NCBI RefSeq assembly: GCF_002127325.2
Contig: NC_035436.2
Coordinates: 108,213,591-108,277,590, forward strand
DNA length: 64,000 nt
Source: Helianthus annuus
Taxonomy: Eukaryota > Streptophyta > Magnoliopsida > Asterales > Asteraceae
Direction of reading: 5' to 3'
Shown: piece by piece, positions 10,995 to 24,310 of the stretch
Layout: every line of letters begins with the position of its first letter
Numbering within the stretch: position 1 is the first letter of the stretch
The notes under the pieces: generated by a model
Told to the model about the DNA's origin: nothing
Seen by the model: only the letters and a program-made list of their open reading frames with translations
Database searches by the model: none
Position numbers and translations under genes: made by a program

Positions 10995-11913
10995 GTTACG
11001 TGTTTACCATTATCCTTGCATGCTTGCAACGTGTTAGCTTATGTGATACATACGTGCATTACTTGAACCAAACCTGACTTGTATGGTAACCCTGTTAGGA
11101 CGTGGTTGACCACTTTAGTTCAAGAAACCTCCTTGTGTATCTGCCGAGCAACCCAAGGTGAGTTCACACAGCCAAGGCATGGGGTTCCCAGGGTGGGAAT
11201 GGGATTGGATGATTATTTCGTGCGTACATAGTTAATGGAACCTAATGATATGGTCCTCAGGGTGAGGATGGTAAATGATAAGATACAGCTAGACTAGTAT
11301 ACCTACTTGAACTGATCTTCGCACACACGCCAAGGGTTGGCTGCGATATTATGACTGATCTTCGCACACATGCCTTAGGGAGGCTGCGAACTATACATAC
11401 TAAACTTCGCACACATGCCAGGGTGGCCAGCGATACAAATATACATAGTCTAGAATACTTGAGAACTTTCCTTAATCTTCGCATACATGCCTAGAGGGCT
11501 GCGATGGAAACCAATACTATACATGAACAATGAACGAACATAATACGACACATACAATTACTATTACCGAACTTACTTTCTGTGAACTCGCTCAACTAGT
11601 TGTTGACTCTCTGCTGCATGCCTTGCAGGACCTTAGGTATCATATGGAGCTTGCACAAGGAGGAGCGGGTCGTTGTGGACAAGGATTCGTGAATGCTTAC
11701 TAAACACTTATGATATTTCATACGTTAACACTTATGTTTGGGTTTTCCTTTAATGCTTCCGCTACACTTAATTATGTTGGTTTGATAAACACCTTTCGTA
11801 TTGATGGATAATTATTACTATTTATTTCATGTTCAATATGATTGGTGGCTTGATCCTGGTCAGTCACGCTCCCAAGCGGTGATACTCCGCAGGTGGATTT
11901 TGGGGGTGTGACA
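10995..11913 (+). mobile_element. TE1 3' LTR, second part
   Basis: It begins with the right-hand GTTAC duplication, continues the LTR and ends GGGGGTGTGACA. It is followed at 11914 by TE3 LTR sequence, where TCTTT (11914-11918) is the probable TE1 target duplication; its partner lies left of the window. It includes a donor-like CCAAG/GTGAGT at 11158 and an acceptor-like CCTTGCAG at 11628. Confidence 0.9.
11158..11628 (+). other. Putative leader intron in TE1 LTR with TTCGCACACATGCC repeats
   Basis: Splice-like boundaries enclose four imperfect units of CTTCGCACACATGCC..GGCTGCGA near 11315-11505. The ends of each unit (TTCGCA / TGCGA) can pair. As this is the 3' LTR, only the 5' copy would act in a leader. 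Confidence 0.45.
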
Positions 11914-14546
11914 TCTTTCGTCGAGCCCAGGATCACTCGAAGCCCAGTAAGGGCCCAATTCAGTTACTCGCATATATATTACGTCACATAACCGATTTAT
12001 CTAAAAACCCTAGACCCCATCTTTTCTCTTGGATTAACGGCAGTCACCCTTAGGAGCGTTCTTTTCCTCTCCGTACGCAACTCACACGCCCGCATCAATT
12101 GTCGAGTAAGTGTATTAACATGTTGATTCGTGTGTGTATGATTATGTGTCAAGAATTGATTGATTATGTGATGAATCATTGTGTTGTTATTAAACAATTA
12201 GTATGAGTAAATGGTAGGTTGTCTGTTCGATGTATATTAGAGGTGCACAAAGTCAACATAAAGCAAAGAAACACCATAGTACTAATTAATGAAGTGTATG
12301 CTAAATCCATGATCATGATGTACATAGGGATTTGGGTTATATGATTAGTGGAGTGTGATGTGAGTGATGGCAGGGATAAGCAATGTTAACAATCTTCTGC
12401 ATTGTGAAACATAGGGATTCGGTCCATGTGTTGTAGTCTTGAACTAAGCAATCAAAGTGGAGATGATAATAAAAACGGCGGCCCATGTGATCCTATAATG
12501 TTGTCAATGATGGTTACTAGTAATATGTGAATTAACTAATTGAGATTATAATGGACATGTGATAACTATACGAATACAAACTGAAAATAAATATTCATGC
12601 ATTAATCAGAATGTGCGATGATGATGTTGAATAATTAATGAAACTGTTTTGTTCCTTCGTTAGTGTGTTGATTGATTGAGGTTATGATAGGGTTATATAA
12701 GTAAATCATAGAGGTATTAAATTGAAACAAGTTATTGAAACAAGTTGTATGGTCGAGTAAATTGATATATGTTGTGTTGGTATATAGGAATCATGTTAGG
12801 GAGTCATCGAAACTGGTTGATTATTTTCCTGATTTCCCGATTAAGCTATGCTGAATATTTGGAGGTATTTTGTTATTAGATGTGGGGTGTCAATTGCATA
12901 ACAATAAGTTACCGTTAAAAAAAAATTAAAAGGGTAGATGTGTTTCATAATATTCAGACCTGCATGTTAATTATTTGGGGTGTACAAAAGGGTATTGAGT
13001 CTAATGGGTATGCATGTAAGCTGGGCTGAGTAAGCAGGAGCCCAATATAGGGCGGTGGGCCTAATATGCAAAACCTTGGGCCTGCGACATAATTGGGCAT
13101 TATGCGGGTGGATTGGGCCGGACCGGTTGTCACTGCGCTGATTGGGCCGGACCTGGTAAAGGGATTGCATCTTCTCGGCTGGTTATATTTTCTTTAATGT
13201 GGACTTGTGTTAGACTAATCATGTGTTACATGATTGGTGTGTATGGATGTCAACTTATAATTAGAATAAAGTCATGTGAAGTAACTGTATTGGGGGGAAT
13301 TAAGATACTTGTTATAAGATATCATGTATACAAAAACCGATTATTATAATGAATGTCATGTTTTGTTTATAGCACAACTCCTGATTACGATTGGTATGTC
13401 GTTCTGTGTAATACTTGTATGATATGTGTGTAATGTAAATCAGACGTGTAATTGACTTAGAACCATTGCATGCTAGGTGATTGCCTGAAATTACTAAGCT
13501 GATGCATTGCTTGATCACGACTTGAACTATATGTATGCTACTTGTGCAATAACGGTGTAACAAGTGAATGAGAAGTGCATAAGTTACTTTTGTGTAAAAA
13601 TATGTGGTTTATGTGCAAGCGAGATTGATTGTGGTTGGTACTCATCTTAGGGCATGTTTGATCAACTGTTAATCAAGTAACTAACCTTACCGAGCAAACC
13701 AAAGGTGAGTTCACTGCACTTTTCTAAGCATGCGTCCCGGTGGTTTGGGACATCTGGTAAACGTTTCGGAATGGAATACTGGGTAAACTGTTTATTTGGG
13801 ATGTTGGTTATTGGACACAGTATAAATCATGTAAGACCCCGTACATCTACCGTGTTGCTGAAGAAGCAACGAGGTATTTAGTTGATAGCGCTATTAGGTT
13901 TGGCACCCTCACACCGGGCCGAAAGGACGGGCGTGAACTAATTACCTGGACATCATGACCAATGCCTAGTTAAAGGCATTGGGGTTGGGCATTCACATCG
14001 TATATATATAAGACCCCTTACATCTATCCAAGGTTGTTTGATACCTTGACATCATGACCAATGCCTAAATGGAGGCATTGGGGTTGGGCATTCACATCTA
14101 GTCGCCACATACGGTAATTGAGTTAATAACAACATCAAAACAAAACGTTGAACTGTTTTATACACACATCTGGTAACTAAACGCGTTAACAAAACTTTGA
14201 ACTCACCAGCGTCGTCTGACACACTTGTCTGCATGCTTGCAGGTCTATAGGGTTATATCTTGTGGAACTTGCTGTCTGGAAGGCTGGAGTGGTCATGGGT
14301 CGAGATACATAGAATCTCCATACGAGCTTAATGGTTTATGTACACATGGTTTACGAAATAATCAACAAATGAGTTATGCTTCTGCTGTATACGATGTATG
14401 ATATGTAACGTTTGTAACACTCTAAGTTAATGAATGAAAGTTCTTTTTAAACATATTTATGAGTTCAATGTGATTGGTGGCTTGGATCTTGGTACGTCAC
14501 ACGCCTCGCGGGGGGTTTCCGCATGGGGTATTCTGGGGGTGTGACA
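11914..14546 (+). mobile_element. TE3 5' LTR (left part lost to TE1 insertion)
   Basis: It matches the 3' LTR from 19234 onward at offset 7,320-7,321, the extra base being in an A-run. I count about two dozen mismatches by eye, about 1%. It ends GGGGGTGTGACA next to an iMet primer site. A TATA-like ATATATATT is near 11973-11980, followed by AAAACCCTAG. Donor-like AAAG/GTGAGT is at 13705 and acceptor-like CTTGCAG at 14242. Confidence 0.93.
13705..14242 (+). other. Putative leader intron in TE3 5' LTR
   Basis: AAG/GTGAGT to TGCATGCTTGCAG/G, 538 bp, with the matching copy at 21026-21563. Inside, near 13950-14100, two copies of a GACCAATGCCT..AGGCATTGGGGTTGGGC unit each form a hairpin (AATGCC pairs with GGCATT). 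Splicing is inferred. Confidence 0.5.
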
Positions 14547-14549
14547 GTT

Positions 14550-14562
14550 TGGTATCAGAGCC
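14550..14562 (+). other. TE3 primer binding site (iMet tRNA)
   Basis: TGGTATCAGAGCC three bases after the 5' LTR end, as in the other elements. Confidence 0.95.
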
Positions 14563-15424
14563 ACTGGTTATAGTGAACTTGGTTTTAAAACGTTTTTATA
14601 AAACCAGACTATAACTGAACAAGTTCTGAATACGACCATGACACTCAGCTCCAGACTGCAAGGTTCGTCTCTCGTATACTCATTGTATTGCGTAACTAGT
14701 GAACGCTTACTTATGATATTGCATGTGATTGCACGTTTAACACAACAGTATGAACTTACATATTACTTACACATGTTATATGACTGATAGGGTGGTATTT
14801 CCCTAAACATTCGTGACTCATGTTTTGTGATGCTCTTTGTTTGCTACTCGAGTTTGAGGAACCATTCGACATGAGTTAGGAGGAGCTGAGATTAGCATGC
14901 AAATCACAATATTATTGTGGGTGCACACATAATAATAATCTGGGGTGCATGTGAGTCCCAGTGAGGCTTAACAAGTGAAGAAGGGGTTCCGCCCTGTTAT
15001 TTGATCAGTGTGAAACGTAACAAATTTATAGGAGCCATAACAGTGATCGTCTCCTACACGAATGTGACCCTTTCACCTCTCTATGAATCCTTTTGAATCT
15101 CGATGCTATCGAATATTACCTGAACACCCCTCTGAACGCCTAGCGAACCATGTAGAATGTTAGGTGCTGGTATAAACGTCCCTGAGTTGGATGTTGCAAC
15201 GTCAATGATTAACCTTTCTCACTTCTCATCGTATGGTTGAACTCAAGGATTTGGCGCATTAGATCCAGAAGTGCGATCACTTCTGCAACACTCACACAAC
15301 AAACCGTGTAGTATTTAATCAACTTGGAAGAACGATGGACAAGAGGGTAAATGTAGTATTTTACCGACGTCAGCATTTTAATGACTCTAGTTACTGGCAA
15401 CAAACATCAGCGATTTGACTCCAA
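14563..15424 (+). other. TE3 untranslated leader
   Basis: About 860 bp without a credible gene. It shares with TE2's leader a GTGGGTGCACAC.. block and CCCAGTGAGGCTTAACAAGTG near 14950-14975. Confidence 0.6.
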
Positions 15425-18400
15425 ACGAATCCTTAACCCTAGTCAGCAACTTATGGGAGCCGACTTTTACATAAATGATGACAATTGACCATGCTGTGGA
15501 ATGTGTAACTGCCAGCACAATGAGTAGCGCCTTGGAACGTGGCACGGAATGTGAAGAGATGGACATTGTTGGTGAAAGATCTCAGGACTCCACTTCGAGC
15601 AACAGCACTAGAAGCAACAGCCACGATGACAGCAAGGTACTCGCAACTCATGACTTTCGGTATGGAAATGATGGTGGCTTCAACAGGGAATGGCCGATGT
15701 TAAGGCAAGACGCCAACAACCCAGGGAGCAATGGCAGTTTCGGGAATTCTAGTAGCAGTAGCAACAACACTGGATATGGTACTCGCGAAGGACATTTAGG
15801 ATTAATGTGGGCGACGCCAGGATTATAACAACATGGTGGCCTACACGTTCTTAGTAACTAATCGCTTCGTCACTGTTTTGCTTAACCCTGATGCTTCTTG
15901 AAACCGAACCTGTTGTGGAATCGGTGGATGGCAAGTCAGATGGAACCGCATATGTTAGTTGGGATGCAAACTCGGCCTTGTGGGGCAGGTATTCGACACC
16001 GATCTTCTTTCTACCATTCTTGATGGCTACAATGTAGTAGTTAGTGTGGACTGGTTATCCAGAACTCGCACGGATGTATCTAGTGGGGAGAAAATTTTGT
16101 GTGGTGAATTGTTATTTGTTCTAAAGCGTTAGACTGGTGCAAGGGTTGGCATCATTTTGGCTATGAGGGCCCAGAAGTGTCTACGGAGGGATGGCCCAAT
16201 CGTTTTTGATGATAAGGCTAACGAAAATAGGATCGAGGATCCACCAATTGTTGTGACTCATCTCAGTGTGCTATTCGAGGAACCTTCAGGTTCACTACCA
16301 CAACTGTTAGTCGGAATCTCAGTTGATCTCATGCCAGAGGCAGCCCTGATTATTCGTACTATTTACCGTTTTGCACCGGGAGGGTTGCAAGAACTGTCAA
16401 GTTAGATATTGGGACTATTGGACAGGAGTTTTGTTGAACCTGGTTTTCGTTTTGGGGAGCCCCAGTTATATCTACGAAGGTAAGCCTTTTCGCACGTGCA
16501 CGGACTATCGAGAACTTAACAAGATGACAGTTAAGAACTGCTTGCCTCGACCATGTATTGACAACCCGTGGACCCGTTGCGAGGGTCAAGCTCTCATTCG
16601 AGGATTGACTAACGAGCGAACTATCATCAGATGGAAATCCAAGGGGAGAATGTTCCTGCAACGGCATATCCAACGCAGTGTGGCCATTTCGACGTTGTAT
16701 TCCAAGACCTTTGGGCTAATCATCACACCAACATCTTTATGGACCACATGAATTGGCCGTGTTCATTGATGGCGTTTTGGATAATTTCCAGGAGAAAGGA
16801 ACAACATGAACGACATTTGTAGCTTATTATAGAGCCCCTGAGGGAGGAGCAACTTCACGCGAAGTTTACCTAAGTGTGACTTAAGGATTTGGGAGGTACG
16901 CTTTCTGGGTCGCGTAGACAACGAAGTGGAATACATGCAGATCTCGCTAAAGACCCTTTCCATGAGATATAGATCGGCACCAAATAGCCCATCGGGGTTA
17001 CAGTAATTTCTTGGTCCAGCTAGTTACAATCATAGATTCACCATAGGACTTTCGAGGATTTCACAGCTTTAAACCCTTTAACACAACAGGGTGTTGTGTC
17101 CGCGGAAGACAAAATAGGCGGATGTCCATTCAGCTTTCGAATCCCAACCCTGCAATGCACTGAACATCGCTTCTAACCGAGGGTACTGATGATCTACTGG
17201 GATACCAGGACGGTTCGAATCAGAGTCCCAGTTACGTGCCAATACAACACGAGAAAGTGATGGCTTATGCAGTGGTTTTACAAGAAGAATTGCACGAATC
17301 ACAACCTACGATGGAAACCATGGACTTTGGATTTAAGTTGGAGGCATTACTTGGACGGTACCAGATGCACTACCTAGACCGATCACAAGGGCCTCCCATG
17401 TACCCTTGTTTCGAAGGAGCTAAAACACGTGATGGCATCGCTGGATGGAACTTTTGAGTGATTACAACTATGGAACTTAAACGCGCATGAACGTGCAGCT
17501 CATCACCGACTCTAGCCTACTCAATTAGATTCACCCTGTTCCAACTGAAGCGCTGAAAGAAGGGGATTTACGAGTTGGGTCCACGCGCGGCATGGAGGAG
17601 CAACTTCTGGCAAGGCAGACGGTACTCGCAACCTCATGGAACAAATATGGATTCTACAATATAGTAATCTGAGGGAACTTGTGTTGAGCGAAGCACACCA
17701 GCCTCGATATGCTGGTCATCTGGACTTGAGGGAATATGTTGGGATCGAGAATCTTGTACTGGCACTAGGCTTGAAGGCCTGTTTGACTTGTGCGAAAGTC
17801 AAGGTGGAACATCAGAAACCTTCTGGTTCGTTTCAGTAATCAGAAACACCTATTAGGAGGTTGGAACAGATGGCCATGGAGTTTGTCACTGGTTCACCAA
17901 AAATTAAGAACGAAAACAATATCACCTGGGTGATCGTTGATTGTCTCACGTTACCAGCACACTTTCTTACAATTAAGGAAACTGACGGGTCCTCACAGCT
18001 GTGAATGTTCCTCTGAGAGAGGCGGCTTTTAGGCACGAGGTGCCAACTCCTGATTTTGAGCTATACCTGATTTATGACCGGCAATACACAACACCCTTGG
18101 CTCACGTCTAGACATGAGCGCTGCTTATCACTGAAGGACAACCGGACAGAGTAACGAACCATCCTGGCACACGAGGACATGCTGCGAGCATGTGCGTGAT
18201 TGACTTTAGTAAACATTTGGAGGGACACTTACCTTTGGGTGAGTCCTATTGCAGTCGTTACTGTATTGGTATGCATGCCGCACTGTTGGGGCATTGCATG
18301 AATGATAATACCAATCTTCTTGTTGGACTAAGGTGGGCGACAACCTAAACACAGATTCAAGACTCGTACTCGAAACTCTCGGGAAGATTGTTCAAATCGG

Positions 18401-18830
18401 GAATTGATTGGCAGCAACGCGTGACCGTTAGGGAAACTTGCAAGCTTAGGAAACACTGGGAGTTTTCTGTAGGCGATCATATCATGTTGAAAATCTCACC
18501 CTGGGAGGGTGTGGTACGCTCGGGAAGCGTGGCAAGTTTAATTTTCGTTACGTTGAGTTATTCAGAATTCCGGAAAGAATCGGCATCATGGCTTACAACC
18601 TCAAATTACCCGACGAATTAGATACGTTCACAATGTCATTTATGGCTCGAACCTAAAGGAGCATTTGTTCGATGAAACGCTTGCGGTACCCTGGTTAACA
18701 CAGTCGGCTTTCAATCGCGAGAGTTCATTGGAACTCAAGATGTGGACCGGAGTTCACGTGGGAACACACTTATTGGAGTAAGTCCTAGCACCCTCAGCAA
18801 TTCAAACGGTTGTATCAACTTCTGACATCA
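15425..18830 (+). pseudogene. TE3 decayed gag-pol
   Basis: A fossil polyprotein in the normal order but without a usable frame. Recognisable pieces are the gag end and asparagine-rich linker (about 15475-15828), RT with TDYRELNKMTVKN (about 16500-16540), an RNase H trace (17200-17280), the integrase zinc finger ([18 protein letters not shown], 17770-17825), the integrase core (17880-18000), the post-core SPWEGVV region (18480-18530) and a tail up to about 18780. The LTRs differ by only about 1%, so most of the damage is older than this insertion. TE3 was therefore copied while already dead. Confidence 0.8.
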
Positions 18831-18835
18831 TTGGC

Positions 18836-18974
18836 AAATTTCGGGACGAAATTCTCTTTCAAGTTGGGGATGATGTGGTACCCGCGGAAAATCCACAGTT
18901 ATCCTGATCTAGCACCTTACTGTTTGGGTTACTTGTCAAATTTCGGGACGAAATTTCTTACAAGTTGGGGATGA
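18836..18974 (+). other. TE3 duplicated 3' module: two inverted repeats and two purine tracts
   Basis: The 18836-18853 copy of AAATTTCGGGACGAAATT is followed by AAGTTGGGGATGATGTGG. About 100 bp later 18938-18956 carries a full copy followed by CAAGTTGGGGATGATGTGACA. The second purine tract (18961-18974) directly precedes the LTR. The outer tract is now followed by TGTGGTACCC rather than TGTGACACCC. Confidence 0.75.
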
Positions 18975-21867
18975 TGTGACAACTCGAGTCTTCGAGGCCT
19001 TTCCTGTACACGTTACCAGTTTGCAATACGCCCTTGTATTTTGTTTGGTGTGTAGCATGTGCATGGATTAGTGAAATATCTTGTATATAACCCTTATGTA
19101 TGGATTTTTATTAAATAACTTACTACTAATATGTGTTTATCATAATAAAGAAAAGTCAGCACTCAACCTCGACGAAACATAGAGTTTCGTCCATTAACTC
19201 CACTCGACGAAACATAGAGTTTCGCCATAAGGATCTTTCGTCGAGCCCAGGATCACTCGAAGCCCAGTAAGGGCCCAATTCAGTTACTCGCATATATATT
19301 ACGTCACATAACCGATTTATCTAAAAACCCTAGACCCCATCTTTTCTCTTGGATTGACGGCAGTCACCCTTAGGAGCGTTCTTTTCCTCTCCGTACGCAA
19401 CTCACACGCCTGCATCAATTGTCGAGTAAGTGTATTAACATGTTGATTCGTGTGTGTATGTTTATGTGTCAAGAATTGATTGATTATGTGATGAATCATT
19501 GTGTTGTTATTAAACAATTAGTATGAGTAAATGGTAGGTTGTCTGTTCGATGTATATTAGAGGTGCACAAAGTCAACATAAAGCAAAGAAACACCATAGT
19601 ACTAATTAATGAAGTGTATGCTAAATCCATGATCATGATGTACATAGGGATTTGGGTTATATGATTAGTGGAGTGTGATGTGAGTGATGGCAGGGATAAG
19701 CAATGTTAACAATCTTCTGCATTGTGAAACATAGGGATTCGGCCCATGTGTTGTAGTCTTGAACTAAGCAATCAAAGTGGAGATGATAATAAAAACGGCG
19801 GCCCATGTGATCCTATAATGTTGTCAATGATGGTTACTAGTAATATGTGAATTAACTAATTGAGATTATAATGGACATGTGATAACTATACGAATACAAA
19901 CTGAAAATAAATATTCATGCATTAATCAGAATGTGCGATGATGATGTTGAATAATTAATGAAACTGTTTTGTTCCTTCGTTAGTGTGTTGATTGATTGAG
20001 GTTATGATAGGGTTATATAAGTAAATCATAGAGGTATTAAATTGAAACAAGTTTTTGAAACAAGTTGTATGGTCGAGTAAATTGATATATGTTGTGTTGG
20101 TATATAGGAATCATGTTAGGGAGTCATCGAAACTGGTTGACTATTTTCCTGATTTCCCGATTAAGCTATGCTGAATATTTGGAGGTATTTTGTTATTAGA
20201 TGTGGGGTGTCAATTGCATAACAATAAGTTACCGTTAAAAAAAAAAATAAAAGGGTAGATGTGTTTCATAATATTCGGATCTGCATGTTAATTATTTGGG
20301 GTGTACAAAAGGGTATTGAGTCTAATGGATATGCATGTAAGCTGGGCTGAGTAAGCAGGAGCCCAATATAGGGCGGTGGGCCTAATATGCAAAACCTTGG
20401 GCCTGCGACATAATTGGGCATTATGCGGGTGGATTGGGCCGAACCGGTTGTCACCGCGCTAATTGGGCCGGACCGGGTAAAGGGATTGCATCTTCTCGGC
20501 TGGTTATATTTTCTTTAATGTGGACTTGTGTTAGACTAATCATGTGTTACATGATTGGTGTGTATGGATGTCAACTTATAATTAGAATAAAGTCATGTGA
20601 AGTAACTGTATTGGGGGGAATCAAGATACTTGTTATAAGATATCATGTATACAAAAACCGATTATTATAATGAATGTCATGTTTTGTTTATAGCACAACT
20701 CCTGATTACGATTGGTATGTCGTTCTGTGTAATACTTGTATGATATGTGTGTAATGTAAATCAGACGTGTAATTGACTTAGAACCATTGCATGCTAGGTG
20801 ATTGCCTGAAAATACTAAGCCGATGCATTGCTTGATCATGACTTGAACTATATGTATGCTACTTGTGCAATAACGGTGTAACAAGTGAATGAGAAGTGCA
20901 TAAGTTACTTTTGTGTAAAAATATGTGGTTTATGTGCAAGCGAGATTGATTGTGGTTGGTACTCATCTTAGGGCATGTTTGATCAACTGTTAATCAAGTA
21001 AATAACCTTACCGAGCAAACCAAAGGTGAGTTCACTGCACTTTTCTAAGCATGCGTCCCGGTGGTTTGGGACATCTGGTAAACATTTCGGAATGGAATAC
21101 TGGGTAAACTGTTTATTTGGGATGTTGGTTATTGGACACAGTATAAATCATGTAAGACCCCGTACATCTACCGTGTTGCTGAAGAAGCAACGAGGTATTT
21201 AGTTGATAGCGCTATTAGGTTTGGCACCCTCACACCGGGCCGAAAGGACGGGCGTGAACTAATTACCTGGACATCATGACCAATGCCTAGTTAAAGGCAT
21301 TGGGGTTGGGCATTCACATCGTATATATATAAGACCCCTTACATCTATCCAAGGTTGTTTGATACCTTGACATCATGACCAATGCCTAAATGGAGGCATT
21401 GGGGTTGGGCATTCACATCTAGTCGCCACATACGGTAATTGAGTTAATAACAACATCAAAACAAAACGTTGAACTGTTTTATACACACATCTGGTAACTA
21501 AACGCGTTAACAAAACATTGAACTCACCAGCGTTGTCTGACACACTTGTCTGCATGCTTGCAGGTCTATAGGGTTATATCTTGTGGAACTTGCTGTCTGG
21601 AAGGCTGGAGTGGTCATGGGTCGAGATACATAGAATCTCCATACGAGCTTAATGGTTTATGTACACATGGTTTACGAAATAATCAACAAATGAGTTATGC
21701 TTCCGCTGTATACGATGTATGATATGTAACGTTTGTAACACTCTAAGTTAATGAATGAAAGTTCTTTTTAAACATATTTATGAGTTCAATGTGATTGGTG
21801 GCTTGGATCCTGGTACGTCACACGCCTCGCGGGGGGTTTCCGCATGGGGTATTCTGAGGGTGTGACA
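18975..21867 (+). repeat. TE3 3' LTR (complete)
   Basis: 2,893 bp, TGTGACAACTCGAG..GGGTGTGACA. It preserves the part lost from the 5' LTR, including two GACGAAACATAGAGTTTCG inverted units (19171-19225) and, at 19234, the uninterrupted site matching TE1's insertion point. The TATA-like box is at about 19293-19300. The target duplication after TE3 is probably GTTAT (21868-21872). Confidence 0.93.
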
Positions 21868-22505
21868 GTTATAGTCCGTAGTGACTGTACCTACTGATCA
21901 CCACGTTATCTAGGCTCAGTGACGAGTCGTAGTTTCGGCCAAAATGTGCATTCTTGCATATTTTGTAACCAAACTACTCGTGGGCATCAAAGCCGTTTGT
22001 TTTGATGTCAAACCTGTTTTCAAACTTAGTTAAGCATGTTCTAACATGCTTAGCTCGTCACTTTTAGTTTAGTGCTTATATAGGGTCGTAAGGTAAGCGA
22101 CCTAAACCATCGCTTATACTTTCGAACCCGACCCATTTGGTCGATCATTAGGATCCGACCAAACACATTAGGTGACCATAGCTATAACCTTCCGGGGTTA
22201 TGCCTTGTGGTCACGATGTTAGGCGTTCCAGACGCGTTCTACGCGAACGACGCGTGAGGTAGCATAAGCTACCTAAACGGGTCGTGATGGGTCGCAAGCA
22301 CTTAGGTTAAGTTTCATTCTAGTATGTAGGCTTTGTTAAACCATATTACACGAGTCTCCATACTCGTTTGGTTTACGAACCCGCATACTATTCGATCCTT
22401 CCGATTTAGGTCCGGTATATTAACATAGCTACCTATTAGGTGCCGTTTGATATTCCGTGATCTAGCATTGTTTGATTATTATACAAGAACTCAAAGCAAT
22501 CTCAG

Positions 22506-24045
22506 GTGAGTACATTGAACCCCTCTTTTACTGTTTCTAAACTGTTTTGGGGTGAAACACATGTGCCTATCTGTTACATTCATGCTTTCCATGTTTTCAC
22601 ATCATATGCCTGCTATGTTGTTAGTACATTATAGTACACGATTTCATTACATTTCATGCTATGTATGCCCATTGTGTGCGTACTTAGCACATTGATTTAC
22701 ATTACATTCTTGTTGCATATGTTTACTCAGCATATGGACACATTGATTTCCATGAACATTTCTGTTGCATATGTTTACTCAGCATATGGACACATTGATT
22801 TACATGAACATTTCTGTTGCATATGTTTACTCAGCATATGGACACATTGATTTACATGAACATTTATGTTGCATATGTTTACTCAGCATATGGACACATT
22901 GATTTACATGAACATTTCTGTTGCATATATTTACTCAGCATATGGACACATTGATTTACATGAACATTTCTGTTGCATATGTTTACTCAGCATATGGACA
23001 CATTGATTTAGATGAACATTTCTGCTTCGTATGTTTACTTAGCATACTTAGTACAATTGTTTACATCACATGCCTTCATTTTGTTATGACATTTGGTTTG
23101 TTTAACATGGGACAATACATTCATTAACATTAGCTACGCCGTTCATTAGTAGGTAGTGGTACCATAGGAATTGACAACTCCCGTTTCTGAAATCCTGTGT
23201 TTGATAGGATTGGAAGGAATGACCGAATTTGATATACATAACTTAGATAAGGCTTTAATTTGTTTGAGGGTTTATCGCCGCAGTCTCAAGGCTTGGATGT
23301 ATGCATAGTTTACAATACCGCATAAATGTTAATATCAATAGAGCATGCATTTTTCCACAGAACATAACGTTGATTTAAACCACGTTTTACTTCAACGACT
23401 TGTTTTGTGCATTTTACATATGGTATAAGTTGATACATTTCGCTTACCATACATGATACATTTTGGGATACACATTACATGATTTACATTGAACATAAAC
23501 ACGTTGACATTGACATACACATTTGGTGGTTTACATTGAACATAAACATTTGACATGGTTTACACAATAACACTTGACATTTGGTTTATACATGAACAAT
23601 TTACATGGTGGATTGGTTTGGGTAAATGATTTGAGTAACGTGGCGTATGTAATATGATACAAACATGGTGGATACGCCGCTGGTACTTCCTATATATAAA
23701 TGCTTGTATAGTATTACATATCATAGCGTTATCTAAGTCATTTCAGTTTAGACACATTACATTTTACACAAATAACATATTCTTCGCAAGACATTATTTT
23801 CACAAACAACTTATCTTATTCAACTCATTTTACTTGGTTACTCGTTTAACCTTACACTTATCTATACATATCATCTGATGTTATCGTTTTTCAAATGGTT
23901 TACAAAGCAAGACAAATTACAAGGTTCATGACTGACTGTTATTAAAACATTCTTTAAACTCAAGTCATGAATCCCATTTTCACAAAACCTATGTATCTCA
24001 CAGGCATTTTTATGCTGACGTACCTACTTTCACATGTGTTTTCAG
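22506..24045 (+). other. Putative leader intron in TE4 5' LTR
   Basis: TCTCAG/GTGAGT to GTGTTTTCAG/GAGC, 1,540 bp; the 3' LTR has the same pair at 31420-32959 with the same length. Both sites match plant splice consensus. The 52-bp tandem repeat lies inside. Splicing is inferred. Confidence 0.5.
22710..23045 (+). repeat. 52-bp minisatellite in TE4 5' LTR
   Basis: About six tandem 52-bp units (TTGCATATGTTTACTCAGCA..) plus a diverged seventh (CTTCGTATG..). Each unit contains GCATATG..CAGCATATGG. Copy number is the same in the 3' LTR (31623-31960). Confidence 0.9.
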
Positions 24046-24297
24046 GAGCTGTTCCGTAGGATGTTGATCACGATACTAGGGCGGACCTGTGCCTTAGAGC
24101 CTAAAAATGAAGATAGTACTAGTATAACTATGTTTTGAATTCTGTACTTCCTTTTAAGACAATGTAACACCCGTGTTTGATAATTAAAATGTAACTTTAA
24201 TTTCCATGGTTGTATAACAATTAATTCTGTCCACGACACTCCCCGGCGTTTCCGCCGCGGTTGCATGTTATACGCGACCGGGGTGTGACAGAAGAGT

Positions 24298-24310
24298 TGG
24301 TATCAGAGCC
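24298..24310 (+). other. TE4 primer binding site (iMet tRNA)
   Basis: TGGTATCAGAGCC seven bases after the LTR end; the spacer is longer than in the other elements (three bases). Confidence 0.93.

Larger units (their letters stand above)
21868..24290 (+). mobile_element. TE4 5' LTR, right part (left part beyond window)
   Basis: It matches 30782-33203 of the 3' LTR with about 1% mismatches by eye, and ends CCGGGGTGTGACA before the primer site. TE3 is inserted at its left edge; the intact sequence at 30776-30790 shows the uninterrupted site. It contains a 52-bp minisatellite and a long putative leader intron. Confidence 0.93.

Noticed and set aside
14550..14562. Possible tRNA-Met gene at the TGGTATCAGAGCC sites
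   Set aside because: Only the 3'-end complement is present and it always abuts an LTR; there is no cloverleaf. These are primer binding sites.
15475..15828. A host protein-coding gene of 117 codons in TE3
   Set aside because: It aligns with the gag tail and Asn-rich linker of TE2 and with intact gag genes, so it is a fossil gag frame.
22710..23045. Regular repeats resembling a CRISPR array
   Set aside because: Units are directly adjacent with no unique spacers; this is a minisatellite in a plant retrotransposon LTR.
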